From positions 186,001 to 250,000 of the forward strand of contig WGNL01000013.1 in the NCBI GenBank assembly GCA_016124585.1: a stretch of 64,000 nt of DNA, read 5' to 3'. Position numbers and translations under genes: made by a program. A model generated the notes under the pieces. The model was not told where the DNA came from, ran no database searches, and saw only the letters and a list, made by a program, of their open reading frames with translations. Below are positions 1 through 8,159 of this stretch, one piece after another. Source of the stretch: Bacteroidota bacterium. Lineage in GTDB: Bacteria > Bacteroidota > Bacteroidia > Chitinophagales > Saprospiraceae. How positions within the stretch are numbered: position 1 is the stretch's first letter; each line of letters starts with the position of its first letter.

Positions 1-289
1 GGACGTAATCTTCCCACTGTACTAAGTAATAATCCAAATGCAAAAAATGGTGAGCAAGTGCAGGTTCTGGAATGCTCTTCCGCTCTATCAATTTGAACGG
101 CACTCCCCTGCCTTCTAGCAGCCCGATTAGGACCAATTCGTCTACATCATCCAAGGCTTGGTTGACGATGAAAAGCGTAGGTTTTTTTACAGCAAGGTTT
201 TTCAAATCACGCTCATCGGCTTCGATTTGCACATTTTTCTTTCGAAGGGCTTCTTGGACAATTGGACTGTTCGTAAAATTTTCAGGCAT
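1..289 (-). CDS. Hypothetical protein, 3' end beyond the window
   Basis: An open frame runs on the minus strand from an ATG at 289 to the window edge, giving 96 codons without a stop. The peptide begins MPENFTNSPIVQEALRKK and continues with LAVKKPTLFIVNQALDDVDELVLIG, so it looks like a small soluble alpha/beta protein with no signal peptide. A Bacteroidota -7 box lies about 60 bases upstream, which supports this start. I do not recognise the family. The gene is divergent from the membrane protein at 411-965. Confidence 0.6.
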   Translation of the reverse strand, partial: MPENFTNSPIVQEALRKKNVQIEADERDLKNLAVKKPTLFIVNQALDDVDELVLIGLLEGRGVPFKLIERKSIPEPALAHHFLHLDYYLVQWEDYV

Positions 290-349
290 AATTCCGTTTT
301 CAAGGCAAGGCAAACAAAATCATATTTCGTCTAAATTGCCGTATTGCCC

Positions 350-357
350 CAAAGTTA
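350..357 (-). promoter_or_regulatory. -7 box (TAACTTTG) for the leftward gene
   Basis: On the minus strand the sequence reads TAACTTTG, which matches the Bacteroidota consensus TAnnTTTG. It lies about 60 bases before the ATG at 289. No clear TTTG -33 element was seen at the expected distance. Confidence 0.4.
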
Positions 358-381
358 ATTTCACTGGAACGGATTTAAACT

Positions 382-389
382 TAATTTTG
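382..389 (+). promoter_or_regulatory. -7 box (TAATTTTG) for the 411-965 gene
   Basis: TAATTTTG fits TAnnTTTG and lies 21 bases before the ATG at 411. This implies a very short leader. The partner -33 element is weak. It faces away from the leftward -7 box at 350-357. Confidence 0.4.
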
Positions 390-410
390 CCCAAAATCAA
401 ACCTTTCAAC

Positions 411-965
411 ATGAAAATTAACCACCTATTCACCTTTATTTTACTCTTCGCATTTATCTGTTGCAATGCGCAAAAAAAGGTTTTCGACATAGGCATTGAG
501 GCACAGATCTACCCAACTGGCTATATACCCGGCTTTTACGCTGAAAAAAGTTTTAGCCAGAGAGACTTGGGAACAGTGCGGTTTGGCTACCAAATTATTG
601 ACCACCGTGACCAAGGAAAACATGACAGTGAAAAGGGTTCTGGTTATGGGGGCACTTTAGGATACAAACATTATTTTAAAAAATATTTTGTGGGGCCTAG
701 TTTAAGTCTGCGTACTGATTTTTGGGCGAACAAGCTAGACTGGACAACCAATTTGGAAGCTGGTGGTGAAATCAAAGGAAAAACTGATATTTTGGTCTTG
801 CAGCCTACGTTGGAATTCGGCTGGGCATTTGCCATTGGCGATAATTTTGCCTTGACGCCTACCGTTGCTTATGGTTTTGAGAAAAACATAAAAACCAAAG
901 GTGAACCAACAGGAGAGGGAGCAATCATGCTAGCCGGACTTAAAGCTGCTTATCGGATTTGGTAA
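411..965 (+). CDS. Outer-membrane beta-barrel-like protein
   Basis: This 184-residue protein starts with a clear signal peptide (MKINHLFTFILLFAFICCNAQ, likely cleaved near NA/Q) followed by alternating polar and hydrophobic segments rich in Gly, Tyr and Phe. It ends in an aromatic residue (AAYRIW), as outer-membrane barrels often do. I chose the ATG at 411 because the frame stays open upstream to 72 but the extra 113 residues overlap the divergent gene and both promoters, while 411 gives the signal peptide. The 31-base gap to the malic enzyme gene holds no obvious promoter, so the two may be cotranscribed. The exact function is unknown. Confidence 0.7.
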   Translation: MKINHLFTFILLFAFICCNAQKKVFDIGIEAQIYPTGYIPGFYAEKSFSQRDLGTVRFGYQIIDHRDQGKHDSEKGSGYGGTLGYKHYFKKYFVGPSLSLRTDFWANKLDWTTNLEAGGEIKGKTDILVLQPTLEFGWAFAIGDNFALTPTVAYGFEKNIKTKGEPTGEGAIMLAGLKAAYRIW

Positions 966-996
966 TTGTTCAATCCATTTCACAACCTAACCAAAC

Positions 997-2187
997 ATGG
1001 ATTATTTTAAAGAATCACTCAGCCTTCACAAAAATTTGAAGGGCAAAATCAGAATCACGCCAAAAATGGACGTTCGGACAAAAGAAGAATTGTCCTTGGT
1101 TTACTCGCCCGGAGTAGCAGCCCCTTGCCTCGAAATAGCAGAAGAACCTGAGAAAGTTTGGGATTACACCATAAAATCCAATTCGGTGGCTATCGTCACC
1201 GATGGTTCGGCTGTGCTTGGGTTGGGCAATATCGGCGCTCATGCCTCCATCCCAGTGATGGAAGGAAAGGCTTTGCTTTTTAGGCGTTTCGCAAGGATTG
1301 ACGCCTTCCCGATTTGCATTGATTCGCAGGACACTGATAAAATTGTGGAAACCGTTCGCCTTATCGCCCCTGTTTTTGGTGGGATTAATCTGGAAGACAT
1401 AGCCGCACCTCGCAGCTTCGAAGTCGAAGAACGGCTGCAAGACCTTGGCATCCCAGTTTTTCACGATGACCAGCATGGCACGGCCATCGTGGTGCTAGCG
1501 GCTTTGCTCAACGGAGCCAAAGTGATTGGCAAAAAAATCAATGACCTGACGGTGGTCATCAATGGTGCAGGCGCAGCGGGCATTGCCATTGCGAAGCTGC
1601 TGAAAGGCGTTGGCCATGAGGAAAGCGAACGCCGGGTTTCTGTGAAGGAAGTGATTCTTTGCGACACGAAAGGCATTTTGCACAAAGACCGCAATGACCT
1701 GAATTCTTCAAAAAAAGCGGCACTTGAATTCAGCAATTTGACCAATAAACAAGGCAGTTTTAAGGACGCACTCGTCGGTGCCGATGTTTTCATCGGGGTG
1801 AGCATCGCCAATTTGATGGACAGAAATGATGTGAAAACGATGGCGAAAGACCCCATCATTTTGGCCTTGGCCAATCCGATTCCCGAAATCATGCCCGATG
1901 AGGCATATGCTGGCGGAGCAGCCATCGTTGGAACTGGCCGCAGCGATATGCCAAACCAAGTTAACAACGTACTCGGGTTTCCTGGCATTTTTCGTGGGGC
2001 TCTGGATGCGAGGGCAAAACGCATTACCCAAGGCATGAAATTGGCAGCCGCTTATGCTATTGCCGACCATCTTCGCAATCCGACTTTTGACAATATCATC
2101 CCGGCAACGCTCGATGAGCAAGTGGCTTGGCAGGTTGCCGATGCAGTTAGGGCCGCTGCAGAAAAGGAAGATTGGTCAAAATACTGA
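997..2187 (+). CDS. Malic enzyme, short form without phosphotransacetylase domain
   Basis: This enzyme oxidatively decarboxylates malate to pyruvate with NAD(P). At 396 residues it matches the short bacterial form and lacks the C-terminal phosphotransacetylase-like half found in longer MaeB proteins. Key sites are visible: Tyr36 in LVYSPGVAAPC, Lys91 in EGKALLFRRF, acidic metal ligands at E133/D134 and D157/D158 (FHDDQHGTA), and a Rossmann motif INGAGAAGIA near residue 190. I cannot decide NAD versus NADP from the motif alone. The gene follows the barrel-like protein by 31 bases and converges on the PSD-like gene, whose stop lies 9 bases away. Confidence 0.93.
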   Translation: MDYFKESLSLHKNLKGKIRITPKMDVRTKEELSLVYSPGVAAPCLEIAEEPEKVWDYTIKSNSVAIVTDGSAVLGLGNIGAHASIPVMEGKALLFRRFARIDAFPICIDSQDTDKIVETVRLIAPVFGGINLEDIAAPRSFEVEERLQDLGIPVFHDDQHGTAIVVLAALLNGAKVIGKKINDLTVVINGAGAAGIAIAKLLKGVGHEESERRVSVKEVILCDTKGILHKDRNDLNSSKKAALEFSNLTNKQGSFKDALVGADVFIGVSIANLMDRNDVKTMAKDPIILALANPIPEIMPDEAYAGGAAIVGTGRSDMPNQVNNVLGFPGIFRGALDARAKRITQGMKLAAAYAIADHLRNPTFDNIIPATLDEQVAWQVADAVRAAAEKEDWSKY

Positions 2188-2195
2188 TAGTAGGT

Positions 2196-2867
2196 TCATT
2201 TTATTTTGGCTAAAACCGTCTCGCCGTCAATGACCGTTTGACCGATTTTGACAGTGGGCAAGGTATTTTCTGGTAAAATTAGCCCGACTTGGCTGCCCAT
2301 TTTGATTAGGCCAATTACCTCGCCAGCCACTACTTCCTGTTGTGGCTCTACATAATCCTCTATCCGTCTAGCTAGCAATCCTGCCACTTGAATGACTTTG
2401 TAACGCAGTCCATTTTTTGTCTCAAAAAGTAGATCGTTCCGCTCGTTTTCCAGCCGTAGCCCGAAGCGATTGGTTTGAATCAAGGCGTTGTTGAATTGCC
2501 CTTTCACGTATTCATTTTTCAAAAAACGGGCTGCCATAGGAGCTTTTTGGTAATGCACATTCGTCACATCCATTTCGATAGCGATTAGCCAGCCGCTGGA
2601 GTCCACGTCGGTCGTCATCACTTGCACTACGCCGGCATCCTTTTCCCAAGCAATGGAGTCGGCAGTCCAGTGAAGTACCGCTACCACTTCTCCGTTTGCT
2701 GGGCTGATGAATGCAGCGCTATCATTCGGGGTATGGCGGGTAGGCATTCTCAGAAACCAAAACTGGTAGTAGGCGATGCAAGCCAATACTATCAAAAAAG
2801 TCGCTAAGACTAGCCTGAATAAAATTTTTTTTGGTTGGAAATTATTCATGAAAATGTTTGAAATCAT
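2196..2867 (-). CDS. Phosphatidylserine decarboxylase-like protein with substituted catalytic Asp
   Basis: The protein has about 220 residues and one N-terminal membrane helix (LVLATFLIVLACIAYYQFWFL). It then shows the order of motifs of the short PSD-A family: SPANGEVV, an NVHYQKAP histidine region, NERND, VIQVAGLLARRIEDYV and a GLIKMGSQVG site where the Gly-Ser bond would be cleaved to form the pyruvoyl group. In active PSDs the first motif is SPADG and its Asp drives self-cleavage. Here codon AAC gives Asn instead. The protein may be inactive or repurposed. Two in-frame ATGs (2867 and 2849) are possible starts. It is convergent with malic enzyme. Confidence 0.75.
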   Translation of the reverse strand: MISNIFMNNFQPKKILFRLVLATFLIVLACIAYYQFWFLRMPTRHTPNDSAAFISPANGEVVAVLHWTADSIAWEKDAGVVQVMTTDVDSSGWLIAIEMDVTNVHYQKAPMAARFLKNEYVKGQFNNALIQTNRFGLRLENERNDLLFETKNGLRYKVIQVAGLLARRIEDYVEPQQEVVAGEVIGLIKMGSQVGLILPENTLPTVKIGQTVIDGETVLAKIK

Positions 2868-2941
2868 TGAGATTCAAAGAAAAAAAGCGGAATCGGAACT
2901 AAGTGTTCAAATGATGTTTTTCTAAAAAATCTTTGAAGCAC

Positions 2942-2971
2942 TTTGAAAAATTAAAAAAGCCAATATCTTTG
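2942..2971 (+). promoter_or_regulatory. Promoter of tRNA-Phe (TTTG-N18-TATCTTTG)
   Basis: TTTG at 2942-2945 and TATCTTTG at 2964-2971 are separated by 18 bases, a near-perfect Bacteroidota housekeeping promoter. The tRNA begins 35 bases after the -7 box. Confidence 0.7.
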
Positions 2972-3006
2972 CGCTCGCTTTTGACAAATGAGTCAGTACA
3001 AAGCAC

Positions 3007-3082
3007 GGTGTGGTAGCTCAGTCGGTAGAGCAATGGACTGAAAATCCATGTGTCGGGGGTTCAAATCCCTCCCGCACCACCA
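3007..3082 (+). tRNA. tRNA-Phe (GAA)
   Basis: All four arms fold. The 7-bp acceptor stem is GGTGTGG/CCGCACC with one G-T pair. The D-arm is GCTC/GAGC. The anticodon stem ATGGA/TCCAT encloses CTGAAAA with anticodon GAA. The T-arm has a TTCAAAT loop. The discriminator is A3079 and CCA is encoded at 3080-3082. Total length is 76 bases. Confidence 0.97.
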
Positions 3083-3089
3083 CCTAAGG

Positions 3090-3126
3090 CCCCTTCCGAG
3101 TTCGATTGGAAGGGGTTTTCTTTTTT
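3090..3126 (+). terminator. Intrinsic terminator after tRNA-Phe
   Basis: An 8-bp perfect stem, CCCCTTCC (3090-3097) with GGAAGGGG (3108-3115), is followed by TTTTCTTTTTT. It starts 8 bases after the tRNA CCA end. Confidence 0.85.
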
Positions 3127-3132
3127 CGCCAT

Positions 3133-4101
3133 TCAAGATTTGAGTCCGTTCAAAAAATCCACCGCTGACAGCCGCTTTCGGCCTTGCAACTGCATTTCCA
3201 GCAAATGAACGAACCCATCGGAAGTCGCCACTTTCAGCAGTTTTTTTCCGTCGGTGACGAAATGGCCGGGCTTAAATTCGTGTGTTGCGACTTCCTTTTT
3301 CGTCTTAAAAACTTTTAGTTCGACGCCCTGCACTGCTTCCCAATTCGCTGATTGCCAATGGGTTCCATCTTCCAAAGTCAATGGCATCGCCACCACCTTC
3401 CAAGCACCGGGGAACGGACTGAGGCCCCGCACAAAATTGTGAACCTCAGCGGTAGTCTTCGAAAAATCAATTTCACAGGTTTCGTGGAAAATCTTTGGTG
3501 CATGACAAGCCTGTGAATCATCTTGTTTTTGTGGAACATAGTCGTCCCGCTCAATCGCCTGCACCGTTTTCAAAACCAAATTGGCTCCCATCACCATCAT
3601 CCGGTCATGCACTTCGCCTGCCGTTTCGTCTTCGCCGATTGGCATTTTTGCTTGGAAAAGCAGGTCGCCCGTATCAATTTCGTGTTGAAGGAAAAAAGTC
3701 GTTGCCCCAGTTTCCGTTTCCCCGTTGATGACCGCCCAATTGATGGGAGCTGCGCCACGGTACTTGGGGAGGAGTGAACCATGCAGGTTGAAACTGCCGA
3801 TTTTAGGCATGGCCCACACCACTTCAGGCAACATTCGAAAAGCCACAACAATCTGTAAATCAGCCTCGTAGCTTCGCAATTTTTCCAAAAACTCTGGAGA
3901 ACGAAGCTTCTCCGGTTGAAGCACTGGGATGCCATGACTGACAGCACACTTTTTCACTGCCGACTCCAACAGTTGCTTTCCTCCACGGCCACCAAGTTTG
4001 TCGGTAGCGGTGACGACGGCAACTACCTCATATCCATTGTCCAATAGAATCTCAAGCGAAGGCACAGCGAAATCGGGTGTGCCCATGAAAATAATCCTCA
4101 T
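3133..4101 (-). CDS. fmt: Methionyl-tRNA formyltransferase
   Basis: The enzyme formylates initiator Met-tRNA using 10-formyltetrahydrofolate. The 322-residue length is typical. It starts with MRIIFMGTPDFAVPSL and carries the formyl-transfer signature around residues 103-121 (FNLHGSLLPKYRGAAPIN). Asn105, His107 and Asp143 fall where the catalytic triad is expected. The C-terminal OB-like domain is present and ends near VDFLNGLKS. The start ATG lies only 4 bases after the stop of the lipoprotein gene at 4106-4465, so the two are probably cotranscribed. Confidence 0.96.
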   Translation of the reverse strand: MRIIFMGTPDFAVPSLEILLDNGYEVVAVVTATDKLGGRGGKQLLESAVKKCAVSHGIPVLQPEKLRSPEFLEKLRSYEADLQIVVAFRMLPEVVWAMPKIGSFNLHGSLLPKYRGAAPINWAVINGETETGATTFFLQHEIDTGDLLFQAKMPIGEDETAGEVHDRMMVMGANLVLKTVQAIERDDYVPQKQDDSQACHAPKIFHETCEIDFSKTTAEVHNFVRGLSPFPGAWKVVAMPLTLEDGTHWQSANWEAVQGVELKVFKTKKEVATHEFKPGHFVTDGKKLLKVATSDGFVHLLEMQLQGRKRLSAVDFLNGLKS

Positions 4102-4105
4102 GTAT

Positions 4106-4465
4106 TTATTCTCTTTTCAAAGTCAATTTTTCAGAAACGCCGCCACGGTTCATATCGAAAGTTAAAGAATCGGCGGTCAGTTGGATGATTTTCACCATAA
4201 TTTCCTGCTGACCCTCTGCGTGGGTGTAGAGTTTATCACCTTCCACCCGAAAGCTGCCAGCCTCTTCTCGTGCGCCCAGCACAGCTTTGTAGGAATTATC
4301 TGTGAAAGAAAATTTCACGCCTGCAGCATCCCGTGCATCCGGCTTACCATCCACCGACCATTGCACGCCCTGCCAATTACCTTGTATTGCCTGCTGATAG
4401 CCAAGGTCTTTGGCACAGCTGATGATGAAAAATAATCCAACCAGGAAAATGCTTACGTATTTCAT
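4106..4465 (-). CDS. Small lipoprotein, lipocalin-like
   Basis: From the ATG at 4465 the product has 119 residues with a lipoprotein signal (MKYVSIFLVGLFFIISC, acylated Cys then AKDLG). The mature part begins QGNWQGVQW and contains FSFTDNSYKAV and a C-terminal beta-rich stretch, the pattern of small Bacteroidota lipocalin-like lipoproteins. The frame is open to 4567, but the extra 34 residues would bury the lipobox, so I reject that start. It is immediately upstream of fmt and probably in the same transcript. The ligand, if any, is unknown. Confidence 0.75.
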   Translation of the reverse strand: MKYVSIFLVGLFFIISCAKDLGYQQAIQGNWQGVQWSVDGKPDARDAAGVKFSFTDNSYKAVLGAREEAGSFRVEGDKLYTHAEGQQEIMVKIIQLTADSLTFDMNRGGVSEKLTLKRE

Positions 4466-4696
4466 TTTGAAAATAGTTTTGTGAAAATGTGTCCATAACT
4501 CGAAAGTTCGAGGAAGCAACAATAGGGTAATTCTAGTTAATCGGGGCAAAACAGGGCCCATTTTCACAGTTTTACAATAAAAAGACAGAGCTAATTATAG
4601 CTGATAAAACAAAAAGCCCCGGTCTTTGCTTAATCCATAACCGTTTTTTGAATTTTGGCTTGCATCTTTTAAAAGCTTTAGACTTTCTTTGCTTTG

Positions 4697-6688
4697 ATGA
4701 AAATTCTGTTGTCATTCAGCCTGTTTATTTTTAGTTTTTGGTCGATCTTCGGTCAATGCGACCCGCATTTTGTCCCACCAAAAAGCGCACGTCCGACCAG
4801 TTATGTGATGGACGTGCAATACGACCTTCCGACGAAATCCATCAAATCAACTGGTCAGGTTATTTTCAAAAACAACTCACCAGTCCCTATCACCGAGTTG
4901 CATTTTTACATGTATCTGAATTCGTTCAAGAACATGAACTCTACTTTTTTGAAAGGAAGTGGTGGGAATATTTTTGACCAAAATATCGGAAGCCGTGGGG
5001 AAGATACTTGGGGCTGGATTCGGGTGGACGATATTGCTGATGCACAAGGAGCAAACCTCTCGCAATCAATGCGTTATATCCAGTTGGACGATGGAAACAA
5101 AGACGACCAATCGGTGCTTTCCGTTACACTTCAAAAACCAGTTCAACCGGGAGAGACCGCTGTTTTTGACCTAAAATTTTCAGCAAAACTTCCCAAAATC
5201 ATAGCCCGTGCGGGGTACAGCAAAGACGATTATGCGCTTTGGGTGCATTGGTTTCCGCAGTTGGGTGTTTGGGAGCAAAACCCAACTGGGGATTGGGCTT
5301 GGAACTGCCACCAGTTTTTCAGGACAACGGAGTTTTTTGGCGATTTTGGTACTTACGATGTAACCATCACCGCACCAGATCAGCTTGTCATTGGCGCTTC
5401 GGGTTGCTTGATGAGCGAAGAAAAACTATCTGGCAACCTTGTCAAAAGGCGGTTTTTGGTGGAGGATGTGATTGATTTCGCTTGGACGGCCTATCCCGGT
5501 TTTCAAGTTTACGAAGATAAATGGCAGCATGTGAATATCCGGCTACTGATTGCCCCAGAGCATTCCATGCACGCCCAGCGGTTCATTACTGCCGTCAAAC
5601 AGAGTTTGGAGTACATGAACGAGCATGTTGGCCCCTACCCTTTTGCCAGCATCACCATGGACGACCCGCCGTTTCATGCCTTGCGAAGTGGCATGATGGA
5701 ATACCCGACCTTCATCACATTAGGCTCGTTTTATGGTACCCCGAAAGGCATCCGAAACGTGGAATCGCTGGCAGTGCATGAGTTCGTACACCAGTATTTT
5801 ATGATGATGCTGTCCAGCAATGAGAAGGAGGAAGCATGGCTGGACGAGGGATTCGTGACCTATTTTGAGGACAGAATCACAGACCATTATTACGGTAAAA
5901 AAACGGGCTACGTGGATTTTGAAGGCTATCGGATGGGCAACCACGAACTTACCCGCAATGAATACACGGGCATGCCAAACCCCAAGGAGGACTACGCCGA
6001 CAAGCCCGGTTGGACGTTTGACGGACGGCACAAAGGCATCATCTACAGCAAAACTGCTACGATGCTCCGCACCATGCAGGCCATTTTTGGTGATGAAGCG
6101 ATGGATGAGTTGATACGGACTTACTTCGACCGATGGCAATTCAAGCACCCACGTGGTACTGATTTTTTTGCTGTCGCAAACGAGTGGGTGGCCAAGCACC
6201 CCAACACCAGTTTTGGCAATAATTTGGATTGGCTTTTCAAAGGTGTATTGCAAGGGACGGATGTTTGCGACTACGCAGTTTCCGAAATTTCAAACATCGA
6301 AAATTTCACGTCACATGGCCTTTACGATGACGGGAAAGGTGGTTTCGAGTTTAAGACGGGGCAACCTTCCGGTGATTTTACTACCTCCACGACCTTGCAT
6401 CGATTGGGCGAGTTGATTTTTCCGGTGGATGTAGAAATTACATTCGAGGATGGAACGGTTAAAACAGAACCTTGGGACGGGCAAGACCGCACCAAGATTT
6501 TCAGCTACCAAAGCAAGTCAAAAATCGAAAGTGTCCATATTGACCCAGCGCAGAAAATCTATCTGGACATTGACCTGAACAACAACAGCCTTTCCTTGAA
6601 ACCCAAGGATTCGGTTTTTTGGAAATTCACTTTGAAGGCAGTTTTCTGGATGCAAAACCTGATGCAATCCGTCAGTTTTTTGGTTTAA
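4697..6688 (+). CDS. Secreted M1-family metallopeptidase
   Basis: This zinc aminopeptidase-like protein of 663 residues has a signal peptide ending near WSIFGQ. The catalytic signature HEFVH (361-365) is followed after exactly 18 residues by Glu384 in WLDEGF, the HExxH-18-E spacing of family M1. The upstream SGMMEYP (331-337) corresponds to the exopeptidase GxMEN loop, with Tyr in place of Asn. A later YSKTATML segment supplies the usual conserved Tyr. There is no T9SS tail, so it probably stays periplasmic or in the outer membrane. A TTG at 4694 precedes the chosen ATG. The membrane-protein gene follows after 5 bases. Confidence 0.9.
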   Translation: MKILLSFSLFIFSFWSIFGQCDPHFVPPKSARPTSYVMDVQYDLPTKSIKSTGQVIFKNNSPVPITELHFYMYLNSFKNMNSTFLKGSGGNIFDQNIGSRGEDTWGWIRVDDIADAQGANLSQSMRYIQLDDGNKDDQSVLSVTLQKPVQPGETAVFDLKFSAKLPKIIARAGYSKDDYALWVHWFPQLGVWEQNPTGDWAWNCHQFFRTTEFFGDFGTYDVTITAPDQLVIGASGCLMSEEKLSGNLVKRRFLVEDVIDFAWTAYPGFQVYEDKWQHVNIRLLIAPEHSMHAQRFITAVKQSLEYMNEHVGPYPFASITMDDPPFHALRSGMMEYPTFITLGSFYGTPKGIRNVESLAVHEFVHQYFMMMLSSNEKEEAWLDEGFVTYFEDRITDHYYGKKTGYVDFEGYRMGNHELTRNEYTGMPNPKEDYADKPGWTFDGRHKGIIYSKTATMLRTMQAIFGDEAMDELIRTYFDRWQFKHPRGTDFFAVANEWVAKHPNTSFGNNLDWLFKGVLQGTDVCDYAVSEISNIENFTSHGLYDDGKGGFEFKTGQPSGDFTTSTTLHRLGELIFPVDVEITFEDGTVKTEPWDGQDRTKIFSYQSKSKIESVHIDPAQKIYLDIDLNNNSLSLKPKDSVFWKFTLKAVFWMQNLMQSVSFLV

Positions 6689-6693
6689 AAAAT

Positions 6694-7548
6694 ATGATTT
6701 CAACGATAAAAACGGCTTTCATTACTGGCCTAAAGTTCTGGAAAATAGTACTGCTGGTCTATTTCCTTCAATTGCTAGTAGCTATTCCACTGGCCATGCA
6801 GGTATGGCACGTTCTTGAAGCGAGCATCGGCAACTCGCTGGAAATCAACAAGTTGTTACCAGGTTACGACCACACGGTTATTTCTGATTTCCTGAAAGTA
6901 CATGGGGGGAGCATCACGCCACTCATCGGGCAATTGCGTTGGGCGCTGGTAGTTTGGGCGGTGGCCAGTGTTTTCATCAATGCAGGTGTGCTTTTCACTT
7001 TGGTAAAAAAAACACCCAACTGGCTGGCCTTTTGGACGGGTGGCGCCACCTATTTTTATCGTTTCACAAAAATTTCAACGATTTTCTTGTTCATACTGCT
7101 GGTCTGGACAGGCATCACCATCCTACCCTACCTTGCCAATCTCCAAGTCAACCTCGAAACGATGGCCTCTGAAAAAACGGTTTTGGGCTACCTGCTGGTG
7201 CTGGTGATAGTCTGGTTGGCAGGTTTTGTTTACTTGTTTTGTGCTTCCGTCATTGCCAAAACTGCCATCATTGAACTGGGATTAAGCACTTGGAAAGCCC
7301 TGAAAAAAGGGCTGGGATTTGGCTTTCGAAATTATTTCAGTTTGGCGGGTATCTTCTTGGCTTTCACTGCTTTGCAATTGCTGGCTTTGGCACTTTACTG
7401 GTGGTTGGAGGGGAAATCAGGGATGGTGACCGTCGGATTGGTGGTGGTTTTCTTTTTGATTCAGCAGGCATTGGTTTTTTGGCGGCTGATGGGGCGGGTG
7501 ATGATGGTGGGGGGAGTGAGTGGATTTTACGCTGAAAAAACTATTTGA
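6694..7548 (+). CDS. Integral membrane protein, unknown function
   Basis: The 284-residue product has about six hydrophobic spans, among them VLLVYFLQLLVAIPLAM, LVVWAVASVFINAGVLFTLV and VGLVVVFFLIQQALVF, separated by short polar loops. I chose ATG 6694 because it lies 5 bases after the peptidase stop and starts the hydrophobic region cleanly. An open frame back to 6619 overlaps the peptidase. No catalytic motif was seen. Close coupling with the M1 peptidase suggests cotranscription. Its last 8 bases overlap the 3' end of the convergent thioredoxin-like gene. Confidence 0.7.
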   Translation: MISTIKTAFITGLKFWKIVLLVYFLQLLVAIPLAMQVWHVLEASIGNSLEINKLLPGYDHTVISDFLKVHGGSITPLIGQLRWALVVWAVASVFINAGVLFTLVKKTPNWLAFWTGGATYFYRFTKISTIFLFILLVWTGITILPYLANLQVNLETMASEKTVLGYLLVLVIVWLAGFVYLFCASVIAKTAIIELGLSTWKALKKGLGFGFRNYFSLAGIFLAFTALQLLALALYWWLEGKSGMVTVGLVVVFFLIQQALVFWRLMGRVMMVGGVSGFYAEKTI

Positions 7549-8137
7549 CCTGTTCAGACCAACTTTCTAGCGCTAGAATCAATTTTGAAATAAAATATTC
7601 TGGATCTTTCCTGTTGTAAGAGAATGGCTGAATTAGGTTTTGACCTTTTGAATTTACAAGTCCAAAAAACACTTGTGAATTATTTTTAAAAACACTTGTT
7701 TGAACTGCAGAATTTAAATGGCCAATTGTTTCAAACCTTCTAGAAGTATCAAACTCGATTCCAGCTTTACCATATCTTTCTAGAATATCCACTTCACTTT
7801 CATTCAAATTATTTTTGTCGTCCACATGAAGAAGCACAGTGACAAAATCATTTTTTAAAATCTCTCTAACTTTTTTACTTTTTAATAAATCCTTCGCAAA
7901 AACGTCATATCCCACACAAGCATAGACTGTAAAAACTACAAGTACAGGTTTATGCTGAGATGCTGCGCAATTAAGACCTTCTAGGTAATCGTAGAGAAAT
8001 GGCAGTTCAAATTTTTTCTGAAGTCCTAATTTGTATTCTAGATGTTTCCCACAAACTTCATACTCCCAATTATCTGATGAACACCCTTTTGTTAACAGGC
8101 AAAAAATAAAGAGGAAAATCAGTTGAATTGTTTTCAA
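7541..8137 (-). CDS. Thioredoxin-fold lipoprotein (DsbD C-domain-like) lacking the CxxC pair
   Basis: The 198-residue protein has a lipoprotein signal (LFIFCLLTKGC). A central segment, KPVLVVFTVYACVGYDVF followed by VTVLLHVDDKNNL, resembles the C-terminal domain of DsbD-type reductases, which read FTGxxCVNCR and LYVDD. Here the second Cys is replaced by Tyr (CVGY). The usual cis-proline segment (NSQPFY) reads NSQVFF. It therefore looks redox-dead or single-cysteine. It lies 22 bases after the nuoN stop and may be read with the nuo transcript. Family assignment is by pattern only. Confidence 0.6.
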   Translation of the reverse strand: MKTIQLIFLFIFCLLTKGCSSDNWEYEVCGKHLEYKLGLQKKFELPFLYDYLEGLNCAASQHKPVLVVFTVYACVGYDVFAKDLLKSKKVREILKNDFVTVLLHVDDKNNLNESEVDILERYGKAGIEFDTSRRFETIGHLNSAVQTSVFKNNSQVFFGLVNSKGQNLIQPFSYNRKDPEYFISKLILALESWSEQVK

Positions 8138-8159
8138 AGTTTAGAAGTATTAAGTTTTT

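Noticed and set aside
72-410. Upstream extension of the 411-965 gene
   Set aside because: It overlaps the divergent gene and both promoters, and would bury the signal peptide.
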